Assembly (NCBI GenBank): GCA_009912235.1
Contig: WNDS01000002.1
Location: 901,373-965,372 of the forward strand
Direction: 5' to 3'
Length of the DNA stretch: 64,000 nucleotides
From: Stenotrophomonas maltophilia
GTDB taxonomy: Bacteria; Pseudomonadota; Gammaproteobacteria; Xanthomonadales; Xanthomonadaceae
The first letter of the stretch is position 1. Every line of letters starts with the position of its first letter. The notes below the pieces were generated by a model. The model was given only the letters and a program-made list of their open reading frames with translations. It was not told the origin of the DNA and made no database searches. The position numbers and the translations under genes were made by a program. Positions 17,336 through 26,893 of the stretch are shown here, one piece after another.

Positions 17336-18739
17336 TTAAACGTTCAGCAGCAGGAACTCACGCTCCCACGAGCTAATGACACGGAAGAAGGTCTCGTATT
17401 CCTTGCGCTTGACCGAAATGTAGGCGCGGCAGAAGCGCTCGCCCAGCAGCGCCTGCAGCTCGCTGCACTGTTCCAGCCCGTCCAGCGCCTCGCCCAGCGA
17501 ACGCGGCAGTTCGTAGCCCAGTTCCTTGGCACTGCCGCTCACCGGCGCATCGGGCGAGAGCCGCTCGCGGATGCCCAGCAGCCCGCAGGCCAGGGTGGCG
17601 GCCATGGCCAGGTAGGGGTTGGCATCGGAACCGGCGAAGCGGCTTTCCACGCGCATGTTCTGCGGCGTATCCAGCGGCACGCGCAGGCCGCAGGTGCGGT
17701 TGTCAAAGCCCCAGTGCACATTGCTGGGCGAGACTTCGCCGAACACCAGCCGCCGGTAGGAATTCACGTTCGGCGCGAAGAACGCCATCGCCAGCGGCGC
17801 GTACTTCTGCAGCCCGCCCAGGTAGTTGCCGAACAGCGGGCTGAACTCGCCCTCGCCCTGCCCTTCGCCGGCGAACACGTTGCTGCCATCGCAGACCTTC
17901 ACCAGGCTCTGGTGGATGTGCATGGCGCTGCCCGGTTCGTTGGACATCGGCTTGGCCAGGAAGGTGGCATACACCCCGTGGCGCATCGCCGCCTCGCGCA
18001 TGGTGCGCTTGAACAGGAACACCTGGTCGGTCAGGTTCATGGCATTGGCGTGGGTGAAATTGACTTCCAGCTGCGCCGCGCCCGATTCGTGGATGAGCGT
18101 GTCCACATCCAGCTTCATCGCATCGGCGTAGTCGTACATCAGGTCCAGGATCGGGTCGAATTCGTTGACCGCATCGATGGAGTACGACTGGCGCGCGGTT
18201 TCCGGGCGCCCCGAGCGGCCGGCCGGCGGCAGCAGCGGGAAGTCCGGATCGGTGTTCTGCTGCACCAGGAAGAATTCCAGTTCCGGTGCCACCACCGGGC
18301 GCAGTCCCAGTTCGGCATAGGCGTCCAGCACCCGGCGCAGCACGTTACGCGGCGCCAGTTCGTGCGGCTCGCCGGTCTTGGTGAAGCAGTCGTGGATGAT
18401 CTGTGCGGTCGGGTCGGCGGCCCACGGCACCATGCGCACGGTGTCCGGGTCCGGGCGCAGCATCATGTCCGAGTCCGACGGCGAGGTCAGTTCGTAATAG
18501 TCATCGGGAAACTCACCGGTGACGGTGGTGGCGAAGATGCCCTCGGGCAGGCGCGTGCCGTAATCGTGGGAAAACTTGTCGGCCGGAATGATCTTGCCGC
18601 GCGCGTTGCCGGTGATGTCCGGCACCAGGCACTCGACCTCGGTGATGCGCCGCTCCTTCAGCCAGCGCAGCAGGCTGCTTTCCTGCGGGGCCGTGGGCGT
18701 GGGCGTAACCGTCTTGCGCGTGCGCGTTCGGGAGGTCAT
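17336..18739 (-). CDS. puuA: Gamma-glutamylputrescine synthetase (glutamine-synthetase family)
   Basis: A 467-residue glutamine-synthetase-fold ligase that joins glutamate to putrescine using ATP, the first step of the Puu pathway. It shows the GS beta-grasp segment (EVECLVPDITGNARGKIIPADKF), the metal-binding PELEFFLV, the AMHIHQSL motif and the RVESRFAGSDANPYLAMAATLA segment. The ATG at 18739 overlaps the puuD stop (ATGA). The context (puuD upstream, potF downstream, puuB divergent) favours PuuA over true glutamine synthetase. Specificity among polyamines cannot be read from sequence. Confidence 0.92.
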   Translation of the reverse strand: MTSRTRTRKTVTPTPTAPQESSLLRWLKERRITEVECLVPDITGNARGKIIPADKFSHDYGTRLPEGIFATTVTGEFPDDYYELTSPSDSDMMLRPDPDTVRMVPWAADPTAQIIHDCFTKTGEPHELAPRNVLRRVLDAYAELGLRPVVAPELEFFLVQQNTDPDFPLLPPAGRSGRPETARQSYSIDAVNEFDPILDLMYDYADAMKLDVDTLIHESGAAQLEVNFTHANAMNLTDQVFLFKRTMREAAMRHGVYATFLAKPMSNEPGSAMHIHQSLVKVCDGSNVFAGEGQGEGEFSPLFGNYLGGLQKYAPLAMAFFAPNVNSYRRLVFGEVSPSNVHWGFDNRTCGLRVPLDTPQNMRVESRFAGSDANPYLAMAATLACGLLGIRERLSPDAPVSGSAKELGYELPRSLGEALDGLEQCSELQALLGERFCRAYISVKRKEYETFFRVISSWEREFLLLNV

Positions 18740-19497
18740 GGGGTTTCCAGTGCAACGGGGGTATGGCCACGGCAAGCTTGGCCGAAGGCATGGAAAATAG
18801 CGTGATAGAACGGGTTCTGCATCACACGCCACTCAGGGTGCCACTGTACGCCGACCACGAAGCGATGGCGCGTACTGCGCGCGGCCTCGACCAGGCCATC
18901 GGGTGCATGGGCCTCCACCTGCAGGCCCCGGCCCAGTGCGGCGATGCCCTGCCCGTGCACTGAATTGACCTGCGCGTGGTCTGCCCTGGCCCAGCGCTGC
19001 AGCCAGCCGCCCGGTGCCAGTGCCACATCGTGGGCGGGACCGTACTGCACGTCCACCGGGGCATCAGGATCCTCGCGATGGTCGGCCAGGCCCAGCACCG
19101 CGTGCACCTGCGGGTGCAGCGTGCCACCCAGCACCACGTTGAGTTCCTGGAAGCCACGGCAGATCGCCAGTACCGGCAGGTCCATCGCCAATGCCGCACG
19201 CAGCAGTGCAAAGGCGCTGGCATCGCGCGCCGGGTCGTGCAGGTTGCCCGGCCAGCTGCGGCCACCGGCATAGTGCTGCAGTTCGATGTTGCTGACCGCG
19301 CCGGTCAGCAGCAGGCCATCCAGCCCCTGCAGCCAGTCGCGGGCCGGCAGCGGCGGTTGCAGGCTGGGCAGCAGCACCGGCGTGGCCCGCGCCGCCTCGG
19401 CCAGCGCGCGCACGTATTTTTCGCCGGCCGCCGCAAAGCGGTGGTGGCCGCGCATCGTACTGTCGGTGGGCAGGCCCACCCAGGGCAGGCGTGGCAT
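18736..19497 (-). CDS. puuD: Gamma-glutamyl-GABA hydrolase
   Basis: A 253-residue class-I glutamine-amidotransferase-like hydrolase (peptidase C26) that releases GABA from gamma-glutamyl-GABA. The catalytic cysteine is C113 in AICRGFQELN and the His-Glu pair is in WHPEW near residue 224. The ATG at 19497 is preceded by an AGGGAA ribosome-binding sequence and gives the usual length. It is the first gene of the minus-strand puuD-puuA-potF unit, 102 nt from the divergent puuB. Confidence 0.92.
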   Translation of the reverse strand: MPRLPWVGLPTDSTMRGHHRFAAAGEKYVRALAEAARATPVLLPSLQPPLPARDWLQGLDGLLLTGAVSNIELQHYAGGRSWPGNLHDPARDASAFALLRAALAMDLPVLAICRGFQELNVVLGGTLHPQVHAVLGLADHREDPDAPVDVQYGPAHDVALAPGGWLQRWARADHAQVNSVHGQGIAALGRGLQVEAHAPDGLVEAARSTRHRFVVGVQWHPEWRVMQNPFYHAIFHAFGQACRGHTPVALETP

Positions 19498-19599
19498 GTT
19501 GGTTTCCCTGGCAGCTGGCTCCACGGTAGCGCTGGCGACGTGACGGCGGCAACACGTGGCGGTCACATCCGCAGCGCGCCGGTGGGTCACACTAACGCC

Positions 19600-20901
19600 A
19601 TGCCGAACGCCCCGCACCTGCACGACAGCCACGCACCGCCCCGCAGCTGGTACGCCGCCAGCCTGCCGCCGCGCGCGCCGCTGCCGGCACTGCGCGGCGA
19701 TGTGCGCGCCGACGTGGCGGTACTCGGCGCCGGCTACACCGGCCTGTCGGCGGCACTGGCGCTGGCCAAACGCGGGTTTTCAGTGGTGCTGCTGGAAGCA
19801 CGCCGCGTCGGCTGGGGCGCCTCGGGCCGCAACGGCGGGCAGGCGCTGGTGGGCTATGGCTGCGAAGTGGATACGCTGGAACGGATGGTAGGTGCGGCCG
19901 ATGCGCGCACGCTGTTCAACTTCTCGCGGCAGGGCCTGCAGCAGCTGCGCCAGCGCATCACCCGACATGGCATCGACTGCCACTGGGTGGACGGGCATGC
20001 CAGCGTGCCGATCACCGCCCACCAGGAACAGGGCCTGCGCAGCAACAGCGATACCCTGGCCCAGCGCTACGATTACCCCATGCACTGGTGGGACGCACCC
20101 ACCCTGCACGCCCAACTGGACAGCCCGCGCTACCGCGGGGCGATGTTCGACCCGCACAGCGGCCACCTGCAGCCGTTGGCGCTGGCGCACGGCCTGGCCG
20201 ATGCAGCCTGCGCCGCCGGCGTAACCCTGCACGAAGACAGCCCCGTGCTGGAACTGCAGCGTGGGCCGCGCCCGCGGCTGCGCACCGCCCAGGGCAGCGT
20301 CACGGCCAACCACGTGGTACTGGCCGGCAACGCCCTGCTGGAAGGCATCGCCCCGGAACTGGAGCGGCGCATGATGCCGGTGGGCACCTATATCGGCGGG
20401 ACCCCGGTACTGGGCCCCGAACGCGCGCAGGCACTGATCCGCAACGCGATGGCGGTGGCCGACACCGGCTGGGTGTTGGACTACTTCCGCCTGAGCCATG
20501 ACCACCGGCTGCTGTTTGGCGGCGGCGCCAGCTATTCCGCGCCGCCACCGCCCGGGTTGGGCGACCGGATGCAGCGCCGCATGTGGCAGGTGTTCCCGCA
20601 GCTGCGCGATGTGGGCTTTGAGTACCTGTGGGGCGGGTATGTGGACATCACACCTTCACGCGCGCCGCACTGGGGCCGGCTGAGCCCGGATATCTACTTC
20701 GCGCAGGGCTTTTCCGGCCATGGCGTGGTTGCCGCGCACCTGGCCGGTGAGGTGATCGCCGAGGCCATAGCGGGGCAGGCGCAGCGCCTTGACGTGTTCG
20801 AACGCATCCGCCACCGGCCCTTCCCCGGCGGCCGCTGGCTGCGCATGCCGCTGCTGGTGGCGACGATGGCGATGGTGCGGTTGCGGGATCTGGTGGCGTA
20901 G
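19600..20901 (+). CDS. puuB: Gamma-glutamylputrescine oxidase (FAD-dependent)
   Basis: A 433-residue DAO-family FAD oxidoreductase that oxidises gamma-glutamylputrescine to the aldehyde. The dinucleotide-binding motif is VAVLGAGYTGLSAALALAKRG (about residues 40-60), followed by a glutamate-ended strand (VVLLEA) and GASGRNGGQ. The C-terminal FAD-contact segment is FAQGFSGHGVVAAHLAG. I chose the ATG at 19600; upstream in-frame sequence is the shadow of puuD. It shares a 102-nt divergent promoter region with puuD. Confidence 0.92.
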   Translation: MPNAPHLHDSHAPPRSWYAASLPPRAPLPALRGDVRADVAVLGAGYTGLSAALALAKRGFSVVLLEARRVGWGASGRNGGQALVGYGCEVDTLERMVGAADARTLFNFSRQGLQQLRQRITRHGIDCHWVDGHASVPITAHQEQGLRSNSDTLAQRYDYPMHWWDAPTLHAQLDSPRYRGAMFDPHSGHLQPLALAHGLADAACAAGVTLHEDSPVLELQRGPRPRLRTAQGSVTANHVVLAGNALLEGIAPELERRMMPVGTYIGGTPVLGPERAQALIRNAMAVADTGWVLDYFRLSHDHRLLFGGGASYSAPPPPGLGDRMQRRMWQVFPQLRDVGFEYLWGGYVDITPSRAPHWGRLSPDIYFAQGFSGHGVVAAHLAGEVIAEAIAGQAQRLDVFERIRHRPFPGGRWLRMPLLVATMAMVRLRDLVA

Positions 20902-20972
20902 GGCGGCCAGGGAAGTGCGCTGGACGGCGGATTGTTTGCATAATCCGGACTGGAGCGTCGGGGGACAAGCAA

Positions 20973-22604
20973 ATGGACTGGTGGAAGGAAGGGCTGCAGG
21001 TCAGGGTACGGATCCGCCCGGAAGGGCTGGTGCTCGCCCCGGTCTATGCAGTGGCCTGCTGGGGTACCCGCAAGCTCTCGCTGGACCAGTTCTATCTGCC
21101 CGCGGGCGTACGTGTGGCTGCGCTGCTGCTGTGCCCACCCCGCTTGTGGCCCTATCTGCTGCTGGGTGAATACGCCTATTTCGCCCACATGCGGATACCC
21201 CTGCTGGGAAAATACGGGCTGACCTGGGTCATCCTTTCTTCGGTATTTCTGCTGCCAGCGGTAATGCTGATCGTCCGGCTGCACCGTCAACTGCTGGCGC
21301 GCACCACGATCGTCGGTGTGATTGCCATCGCAGTGTGCACCGCCGCAGTCGTGAGCCTGCTCAACATCGGCATCTCCAGCCTGCTCTGGCCGCCCCTGCG
21401 TGAAGAATCATTCGTCACTTATGTGCTGCGTTACGCACTCGGGGATTTCATCGGGATTCTGGTGATTGCCCCGCTTGCCCTGCTGTGGATCCGGCGCGAT
21501 GAGGAACGCTGGACTCGGAAAGCGATTTCAAAGACCGCCATTGCGCTAGCGTTGATGCTGCTGATCGGCCTGCTGGTAACCCCAGTCCTTCCGGCAGCTG
21601 CCGTGCCCACAGGTTAGTTGCAGCTACTGTTGCTGTTCCCTGTGCCTGCTATCGCCCTCACCTGCCTGCTCGGATGGCGCGGTGCCGCCATCGGCGTTGC
21701 CGCGCTGAACATGATCCTCGGCCTGAGCCCTCCGGCGCTGAAGCCAGATGCCTTTGACGCCGCGACTTTCGCGACCCAGCAGGCCATGGCCATTGCCAGT
21801 ATCGCCCTGCTGTTGCTGGGCGCACGCATCACCCATTTCCAGAATCAGCACCAGCAGCGCCAAGCTGACGGGCAACACAATCTGAAGCTCGCAAGGCATA
21901 CACATATCGCCAGCGAACTGGATCTGCGCGAGCGGGCAGCCCACCTGCATCGACTGGGTGAAAGCATGGACCTCTCACTCAATGAAATGGTGCAATGGTT
22001 GCGGTCCCAAGGACATCATGCGGTGGCCAGCAGCCTGCAGCACACCTCGGACGTACATTCTCGACTCTTCCGTGCACAGGCCAGCATGATCTATCCGGCG
22101 GCACTGGAGCGTCTTGGGCTGTACGTTGCATTGCAGGCAGGTGGTGTACGCTAGACCTGTAACAGTTCCCACCGTGTGGTGCAACCCCGGCTGGCCGGGG
22201 ATCCGTGCCGCCTCAGCCCGCAACTGCAGCTCGCGGCCTACCGTTCGATCGTTGAAGCGGTCTCACTGCTGTTGGCAGGCGAAAGCGGGCAGCTCGTCCT
22301 CCGCGCCCGCCGTGGGCGCCGCGCTGGCCATCGGGGCATCGTACTTGTAGCGGCAATGATTGATCATCAGCAGACACTGTCGCAAGCAACCACCGATCAC
22401 GCCACGTCCCAGTTGCAGGGACGGGTCCTGGCCTATCAAGGTATGGTGCAATGCAAGAGGAACCGTGTCAGATGGGTACTGCTGGAGACGGAACATGCAC
22501 TCCGCGACATCGATACTCCACTGCCGCGGTTCGATGAACAGGGAGGTCTGCGGCGTCCCGACTCCCCCCCCTGCAACCTAGTCGGCAGTGAAAATATGGG
22601 ATGA
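20973..22604 (+). pseudogene. MASE1-domain sensor protein, interrupted by two in-frame stops
   Basis: This is one continuous 544-codon frame containing TAG at 21615-21617 and TAG at 22152-22154. Translated through, it aligns along its whole length with the intact paralogues at 22777 and 25229. It has an N-terminal MASE1-like membrane region (about eight hydrophobic segments, including LSLDQFYLPAGVRVAALLL) and a cytoplasmic part with RERAAHLHRLGESMDLSLNE and a degenerate ATPase-like segment (QLQLAAYRSIVEAVSLLL). Around the second stop the sequence departs from the GG(V/L)..AWD consensus at several bases, which points to real decay there. Base composition is visibly less GC-rich than the flanks. 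Confidence 0.82.
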
Positions 22605-22776
22605 ATATCACATGGATACTGTGACATTCCCCAAGAGCCTTTTCCGTATGTCCGTATCGCCCGTTCGACGTTGAGATTGCGTGCTCGAGGATCTACCGAT
22701 ACTGTCAGGTTCAAAAGGGCTACGCCGTTTATCGACAGGACTGCGATAGCGTTCGACGAGCAGGGGAGGCTTGCGT

Positions 22777-24366
22777 TTGAATTGGTTGAAGCACAGCTTT
22801 GAACTGAGTTTCCGTATCCGTCCGGTCGGCCTTGCGCTGGCGGTGTTGTACGCGGTGACGTGCTGGATTACGTGGCATCTGTCCGTTGATCAGTTCTTTC
22901 TTCCCGCCGGCATCCGTGTGGCCGCGCTGTTGCTGGTCCCGAAGCGGATGTGGCCCTATCTGATCCTGGGCGAATACGCTTACTTCGCGCATATGCGCTA
23001 CCCCATGATCGAGCAGTACGGCATCGGATGGGTGATCATCGGTTCCGCCTGCCTCATGCCAGCAGTTACCTTGATCGTCCACCTTCACTATAAAGTGATG
23101 GCATTCACCACGGAAGGCTGGCTGCTGTCGATCGCAGCCTCGGCCGCGCTGGTGGCCAGCGCACTTAAGCTTGGCCTGCTACACGTGCTGTGGCCCGTTC
23201 CACCGAGTATGCCGTTCTATAGCAATGCCATGCTCTACGTACTCAGCGACTACATCGCCATTCTCACCGTCGCGCCGCTGGCGCTGCTGTGGATGCGCCG
23301 TCGCAGCGACTACGATTGGACAGCATGGCGACTCCGGCCGACCGTTGCGGCCTTTGTTTCGCTGAGTGTGATGGGCGTGCTGTTGGCACTGATCGGTCCC
23401 CATGACCATTCGGCGCGAGCCACCCTGCAACTGCTGCTGGTTCTTCCGGTCATTGGCCTGACCTGCATGCACGGCTGGCGAGGGGCGGCGGTGGGCGTAC
23501 CGATGATGAACATCATCCTCAGCCAGACCATGCCGACCACGGGCTTGCCAGGCTCTTTCGACCAGACAACGTATTTCACCCAGCAGATCATCGCGATCAC
23601 CGCCACTGCGCTCATTTCCCTGGGCCCGCGCATCACCCACCACTACCATCGACATGCCACTGGTCCGATCAACGCGTTGAAGGCCAGCGCATTTTCACGC
23701 TCAGCCCATCTGGCCAGCGAACAGGATCTGCGCGAACGCGTTCTGGACCTGCGCCGGATCGCCGACGACATCGAAGACGCACTCGGGGACACCGTACAAC
23801 GGCTGAAGGCAGAGGGTCATGAAGCACCAGCAACCGAACTGCTGCTCAGCATCTCGCAGCGCGCACAACAGTTCCGAGAACTCACGAGCATGGTGTACCC
23901 GACGGAACTTGAGCACGCAGGGCTATATGTCGCCCTTGAGGCGGGCGGCCTGCGTGAAGCCTGGGACGCCAGCCATCGAGTCCCGCGACCGGCACTAAGT
24001 GGGGATCCCTGCAGGTTGAGCATTGGCTTGCAACTGGCGGCCTACCGCGCAATTGCCGAGGCCGTGTCGTTATTGCTCAAGGAAGAAAAGGGACAGATCC
24101 GGGTAAGTGTACGCTGTGGCCGTTACCAGGGCGTGTCGGGACTGCTGCTCAACGTCGCGCTTCTGGATCGATCTCACGCTCTGGCGCCCACGACGATGGA
24201 TCTGGCGATCGATCGGCTTTCGGCACGCGCTCACGCCTATTCGGGGCGTGTGCACTTCAGGGGCAACCGTATCAGGATTGCGATGCTTGACGCAGCGGCC
24301 TATGACATCCGCACTCCGACACCCGCCGAGCGCAGCAACGATTGCGCGTCACCCGCGAGGTATTGA
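22777..24366 (+). CDS. MASE1-domain sensor protein, degenerate histidine-kinase-like
   Basis: About 529 residues. I chose the TTG at 22777 (NWLKHS) because it aligns with the paralogue start and leaves about 8 nt to the AGGGGAGG ribosome-binding sequence; the TTG at 22771 would be too close. An N-terminal MASE1-type sensor region (about 1-285, multi-pass) precedes a cytoplasmic DHp-like helical region (LRERVLDLRRIADDIEDAL) and an ATPase-like region. The N-box consensus (QEALTN) reads AEAVSL and no G-box glycines are visible, so kinase activity is doubtful. It is the middle member of three tandem paralogues upstream of a diguanylate cyclase. The signal is unknown. Confidence 0.8.
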   Translation: MNWLKHSFELSFRIRPVGLALAVLYAVTCWITWHLSVDQFFLPAGIRVAALLLVPKRMWPYLILGEYAYFAHMRYPMIEQYGIGWVIIGSACLMPAVTLIVHLHYKVMAFTTEGWLLSIAASAALVASALKLGLLHVLWPVPPSMPFYSNAMLYVLSDYIAILTVAPLALLWMRRRSDYDWTAWRLRPTVAAFVSLSVMGVLLALIGPHDHSARATLQLLLVLPVIGLTCMHGWRGAAVGVPMMNIILSQTMPTTGLPGSFDQTTYFTQQIIAITATALISLGPRITHHYHRHATGPINALKASAFSRSAHLASEQDLRERVLDLRRIADDIEDALGDTVQRLKAEGHEAPATELLLSISQRAQQFRELTSMVYPTELEHAGLYVALEAGGLREAWDASHRVPRPALSGDPCRLSIGLQLAAYRAIAEAVSLLLKEEKGQIRVSVRCGRYQGVSGLLLNVALLDRSHALAPTTMDLAIDRLSARAHAYSGRVHFRGNRIRIAMLDAAAYDIRTPTPAERSNDCASPARY

Positions 24367-24467
24367 CGGACGTCTTGCCGACATTGAGCAACTGGCTTTC
24401 CTTTGCCCAGCAGCAGCAGTACCGCTGCTACGGGGAAACATGCACCTAGGCCATCGGTATCTGCAGA

Positions 24468-24893
24468 TTACTCGCCGCCTGCGGTGCGCTCGACAGACCA
24501 GATCGCATCGCGCTCTGTCCCGTAGGTGACCAGAGAGAAGTCCTGTCCACGGAAAACAACGCTCCTGCGCACGTTCTTTGGCAGCACCAGCGGCTTGGAA
24601 GGCAGCGATACCCGTGCCACGCGCTTGCCCGCCGGCAGCGTCCAGAACGTCGAGTCGATGTTGGCGATGATCAGGTTCACGTCGCCCACCAGATCGTTGA
24701 CCTGGTAGTACGTCACGCCATCACGCTCAAACGCATAGACCAGCCATGCCGGGTCCGCACTGAGATTCAGGGCGACCGGCTGGCTCTCACCCAAGCCCGC
24801 GCGGGCAACTTCAACACCCTGTCCGCCGCCCGGGCAGCAGGCGAGCGCCAACGCCGGGGAGGCCAGCAGGACAGCAGGACAGCAGGACAGCAC
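24468..24893 (-). CDS. Small secreted hypothetical protein with an octanucleotide repeat in its signal region
   Basis: I do not recognise this protein. The open frame from a GTG at 24893 gives 141 residues (LSCCPAVLLASPALALACC, then a domain with TFWTLPAGKRVARVSLPSKP). A much better signal peptide start, MPVKFSRISTVTLGAVLL, begins at the ATG at 24933, but it is out of frame with the body. The junction is an 8-bp tandem repeat (AGCAGGAC x3 on the plus strand, 24865-24888). Removing two units or adding one would join them into a normal exported protein. The gene lies inside the MASE1 cluster on the opposite strand. Confidence 0.6.
   Translation of the reverse strand: MLSCCPAVLLASPALALACCPGGGQGVEVARAGLGESQPVALNLSADPAWLVYAFERDGVTYYQVNDLVGDVNLIIANIDSTFWTLPAGKRVARVSLPSKPLVLPKNVRRSVVFRGQDFSLVTYGTERDAIWSVERTAGGE
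24865..24892. repeat. Octanucleotide tandem repeat, 3.5 copies
   Basis: Unit AGCAGGAC occurs three times exactly and then a partial AGCA. It lies within the signal-peptide coding region of the minus-strand gene. Eight is not a multiple of three, so each change in copy number changes the reading frame. Confidence 0.9.
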
Positions 24894-25228
24894 CCAAGGT
24901 AACGGTAGAAATTCGCGAAAACTTCACAGGCATCTCCATGATTGAAAGGTGGACAGCATCCAGGCCGAGAAAGCCTGACGTCGATCAGCTTGATTCAGCG
25001 CCGAATATGGCGGGATAACAATGCTCACGCCATCAGAAACCAGGAGGCCGTGCCAGCATAGCGGCGCGACCCGCGTGCCGCCATCTGGGCTACCCACCAC
25101 GGTGTCTGGCTGTTGGCCGCTGACAGACCACGACGACGGCCCGCTACCGCCGTGACCGTTCACATGCCACAGTGTCCTTGTTTCGTCACTGACACATCGC
25201 CGTGCGAGGGAATGTGAGAGTTACCCGT

Positions 25229-26809
25229 ATGCTCCGCAGATCAAGCTGGGATGCCATCAATGAGAAAATCTCATCGGGCATTCGCATCCACCCGGCAGGG
25301 CTTGTTCTGGCTGCAGCATATGCAGCGATCTGCATTGCATTGCGCGATTTTTCGCTGGATCAGTTCTTTCTTCCCGCTGGCATCCGTATCGCCGCTCTGC
25401 TGATCGTACCGCCGCGCCTCTGGGTTTATGTACTGCTTGGCGAATATATCTACTTCGCCGACCTGCGCGTTCCGACGATCGATCTATATGGGCTGGAATG
25501 GACCCTGCTTGCATCGGCGCTGCCGATGCCGATTGCAATGTTGGTCGTGCATCTGCATCAGCGAAAACCAGCGTCAGAGGCAGCGACCGGCATCTGGCTG
25601 CTTTCCATCTCCGCTGCAGCAGCGTTGGTGGTCAGCGGCATCAACTTGAGCCTTTCGCGACTTCTGTGGCCGACACCTCCGCAGAGCACACTGTTGGATG
25701 ACGCCGAAAAAGTAGTTTTCGGCCATTTCGCAGCGATCATTACCCTGGCCCCCCTTGCCTTGCTGCTGGCACAGGGACGTTCAAACGCCCAATGGAGCAA
25801 GCGCAGGCCGGGCCCCAGCCTTGGCGCCATGGCCGTCATGCTGATACTGGGCATGTATCTGCAACTTGTACCTGAGGATGCACTTGCGACGCGGATGCAC
25901 CTGGTCCTGTTGGCTGCTCTGCCGGCCATCGGTTTGACCTTCATGCACGGGTGGCGCGGCGCGGCCATCGCGATCCCCCTGTTGAATCTCCCCCTCCGCA
26001 TGGCAACGTCCACCACCGGGCTGCCGGCTTCCTTCGACATGGGCACCTTCTCTACCCAGCAGAACATGGTGGTGATAAGCGCTGCCCTGCTCGCACTGGG
26101 CTCCAGCATCACTTACCACCATCGGCGTGCAAGCGTGCGAGGACAGGGAGAAGCAACGGCCTTGCGGCTGGCGCGCAGTTCACACCAGATGCGCGAACGA
26201 GACCTGCGCGAGCGCGCCACCCGCCTCAAGCATCTGGGCGATGGCATGGACAGCTCACTGAGCGAAATGGTCCAGTGGTTGCGAAATCAAGGCCACCATG
26301 CGGTCGCAAACAGTCTTCAACATGCTTCGTCGGTGCACTCGCGGCTGTTCCGCGAACAAGCCAGTCTCATCTATCCCACCGGACTCGAGCAGGTCGGGCT
26401 CTACGTCGCTCTCCAGTCTGGCGGCGTCTGCGCAGCGTGGGACAGCAGCCGCCGGGTAGCTCCACCCATGCTGGCTGGAAATCCCTGCAAGCTCAATCTG
26501 GAACTGCAACTGGCAATCTATCGCGCGCTGACCGAAGCGGTCTCGTTGCTGCTGGAACTGGAAGCGGGCCAACTTGTGGTTCGCGCGCGCTGTGGTCGTA
26601 AGGGCCCATACATCGGTATTGTGGCCGTCATCGCTTTGCTGGATCGCGATCGTGCCTTGGCAGCGGAGACCGAGGCGCAGGTGCTGGACCAGCTGGCCGG
26701 GAAGATCCTCCCATATGGCGGCGCGATGCAATGCCGTGGCAACCGGCTTCGTCTTGCCCTGTTTGAGCCATCAGCCGGCATGGCACCTGCGCCGCAGACA
26801 TTGCAGTGA
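25229..26809 (+). CDS. MASE1-domain sensor protein, degenerate histidine-kinase-like
   Basis: A 526-residue protein from the ATG at 25229 (a GTG at 25202 is also in frame). Architecture matches the two upstream paralogues: multi-pass MASE1-type region (about 1-290, with LDQFFLPAGIRIAALLIVPPRLW), then RERDLRERATRLKHLGDGMD, MVQWLRNQGHHAVANSLQH and LQLAIYRALTEAVSLLLELE. The last resembles the N-box region of HisKA_3 kinases but lacks the key asparagine. The stop is 84 nt before the start chosen for the response regulator-GGDEF gene, so these may form a signalling pair. The MVQWLRNQGHHAVANSLQHAS segment is nearly identical to that in the pseudogene copy. Confidence 0.8.
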   Translation: MLRRSSWDAINEKISSGIRIHPAGLVLAAAYAAICIALRDFSLDQFFLPAGIRIAALLIVPPRLWVYVLLGEYIYFADLRVPTIDLYGLEWTLLASALPMPIAMLVVHLHQRKPASEAATGIWLLSISAAAALVVSGINLSLSRLLWPTPPQSTLLDDAEKVVFGHFAAIITLAPLALLLAQGRSNAQWSKRRPGPSLGAMAVMLILGMYLQLVPEDALATRMHLVLLAALPAIGLTFMHGWRGAAIAIPLLNLPLRMATSTTGLPASFDMGTFSTQQNMVVISAALLALGSSITYHHRRASVRGQGEATALRLARSSHQMRERDLRERATRLKHLGDGMDSSLSEMVQWLRNQGHHAVANSLQHASSVHSRLFREQASLIYPTGLEQVGLYVALQSGGVCAAWDSSRRVAPPMLAGNPCKLNLELQLAIYRALTEAVSLLLELEAGQLVVRARCGRKGPYIGIVAVIALLDRDRALAAETEAQVLDQLAGKILPYGGAMQCRGNRLRLALFEPSAGMAPAPQTLQ

Positions 26810-26893
26810 TGCGACGTGCACTCGACACCCCCTAAAGTTGCACCCGAAACCGCCGCTAACCATCCCAAGACCTCCGCAACCGAGCCACCTCCC

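Noticed and set aside
22777..26809. Active histidine kinases
   Set aside because: No clear phosphoacceptor H-box, the N-box Asn is missing and no G-box is visible; they are described only as kinase-like sensors.
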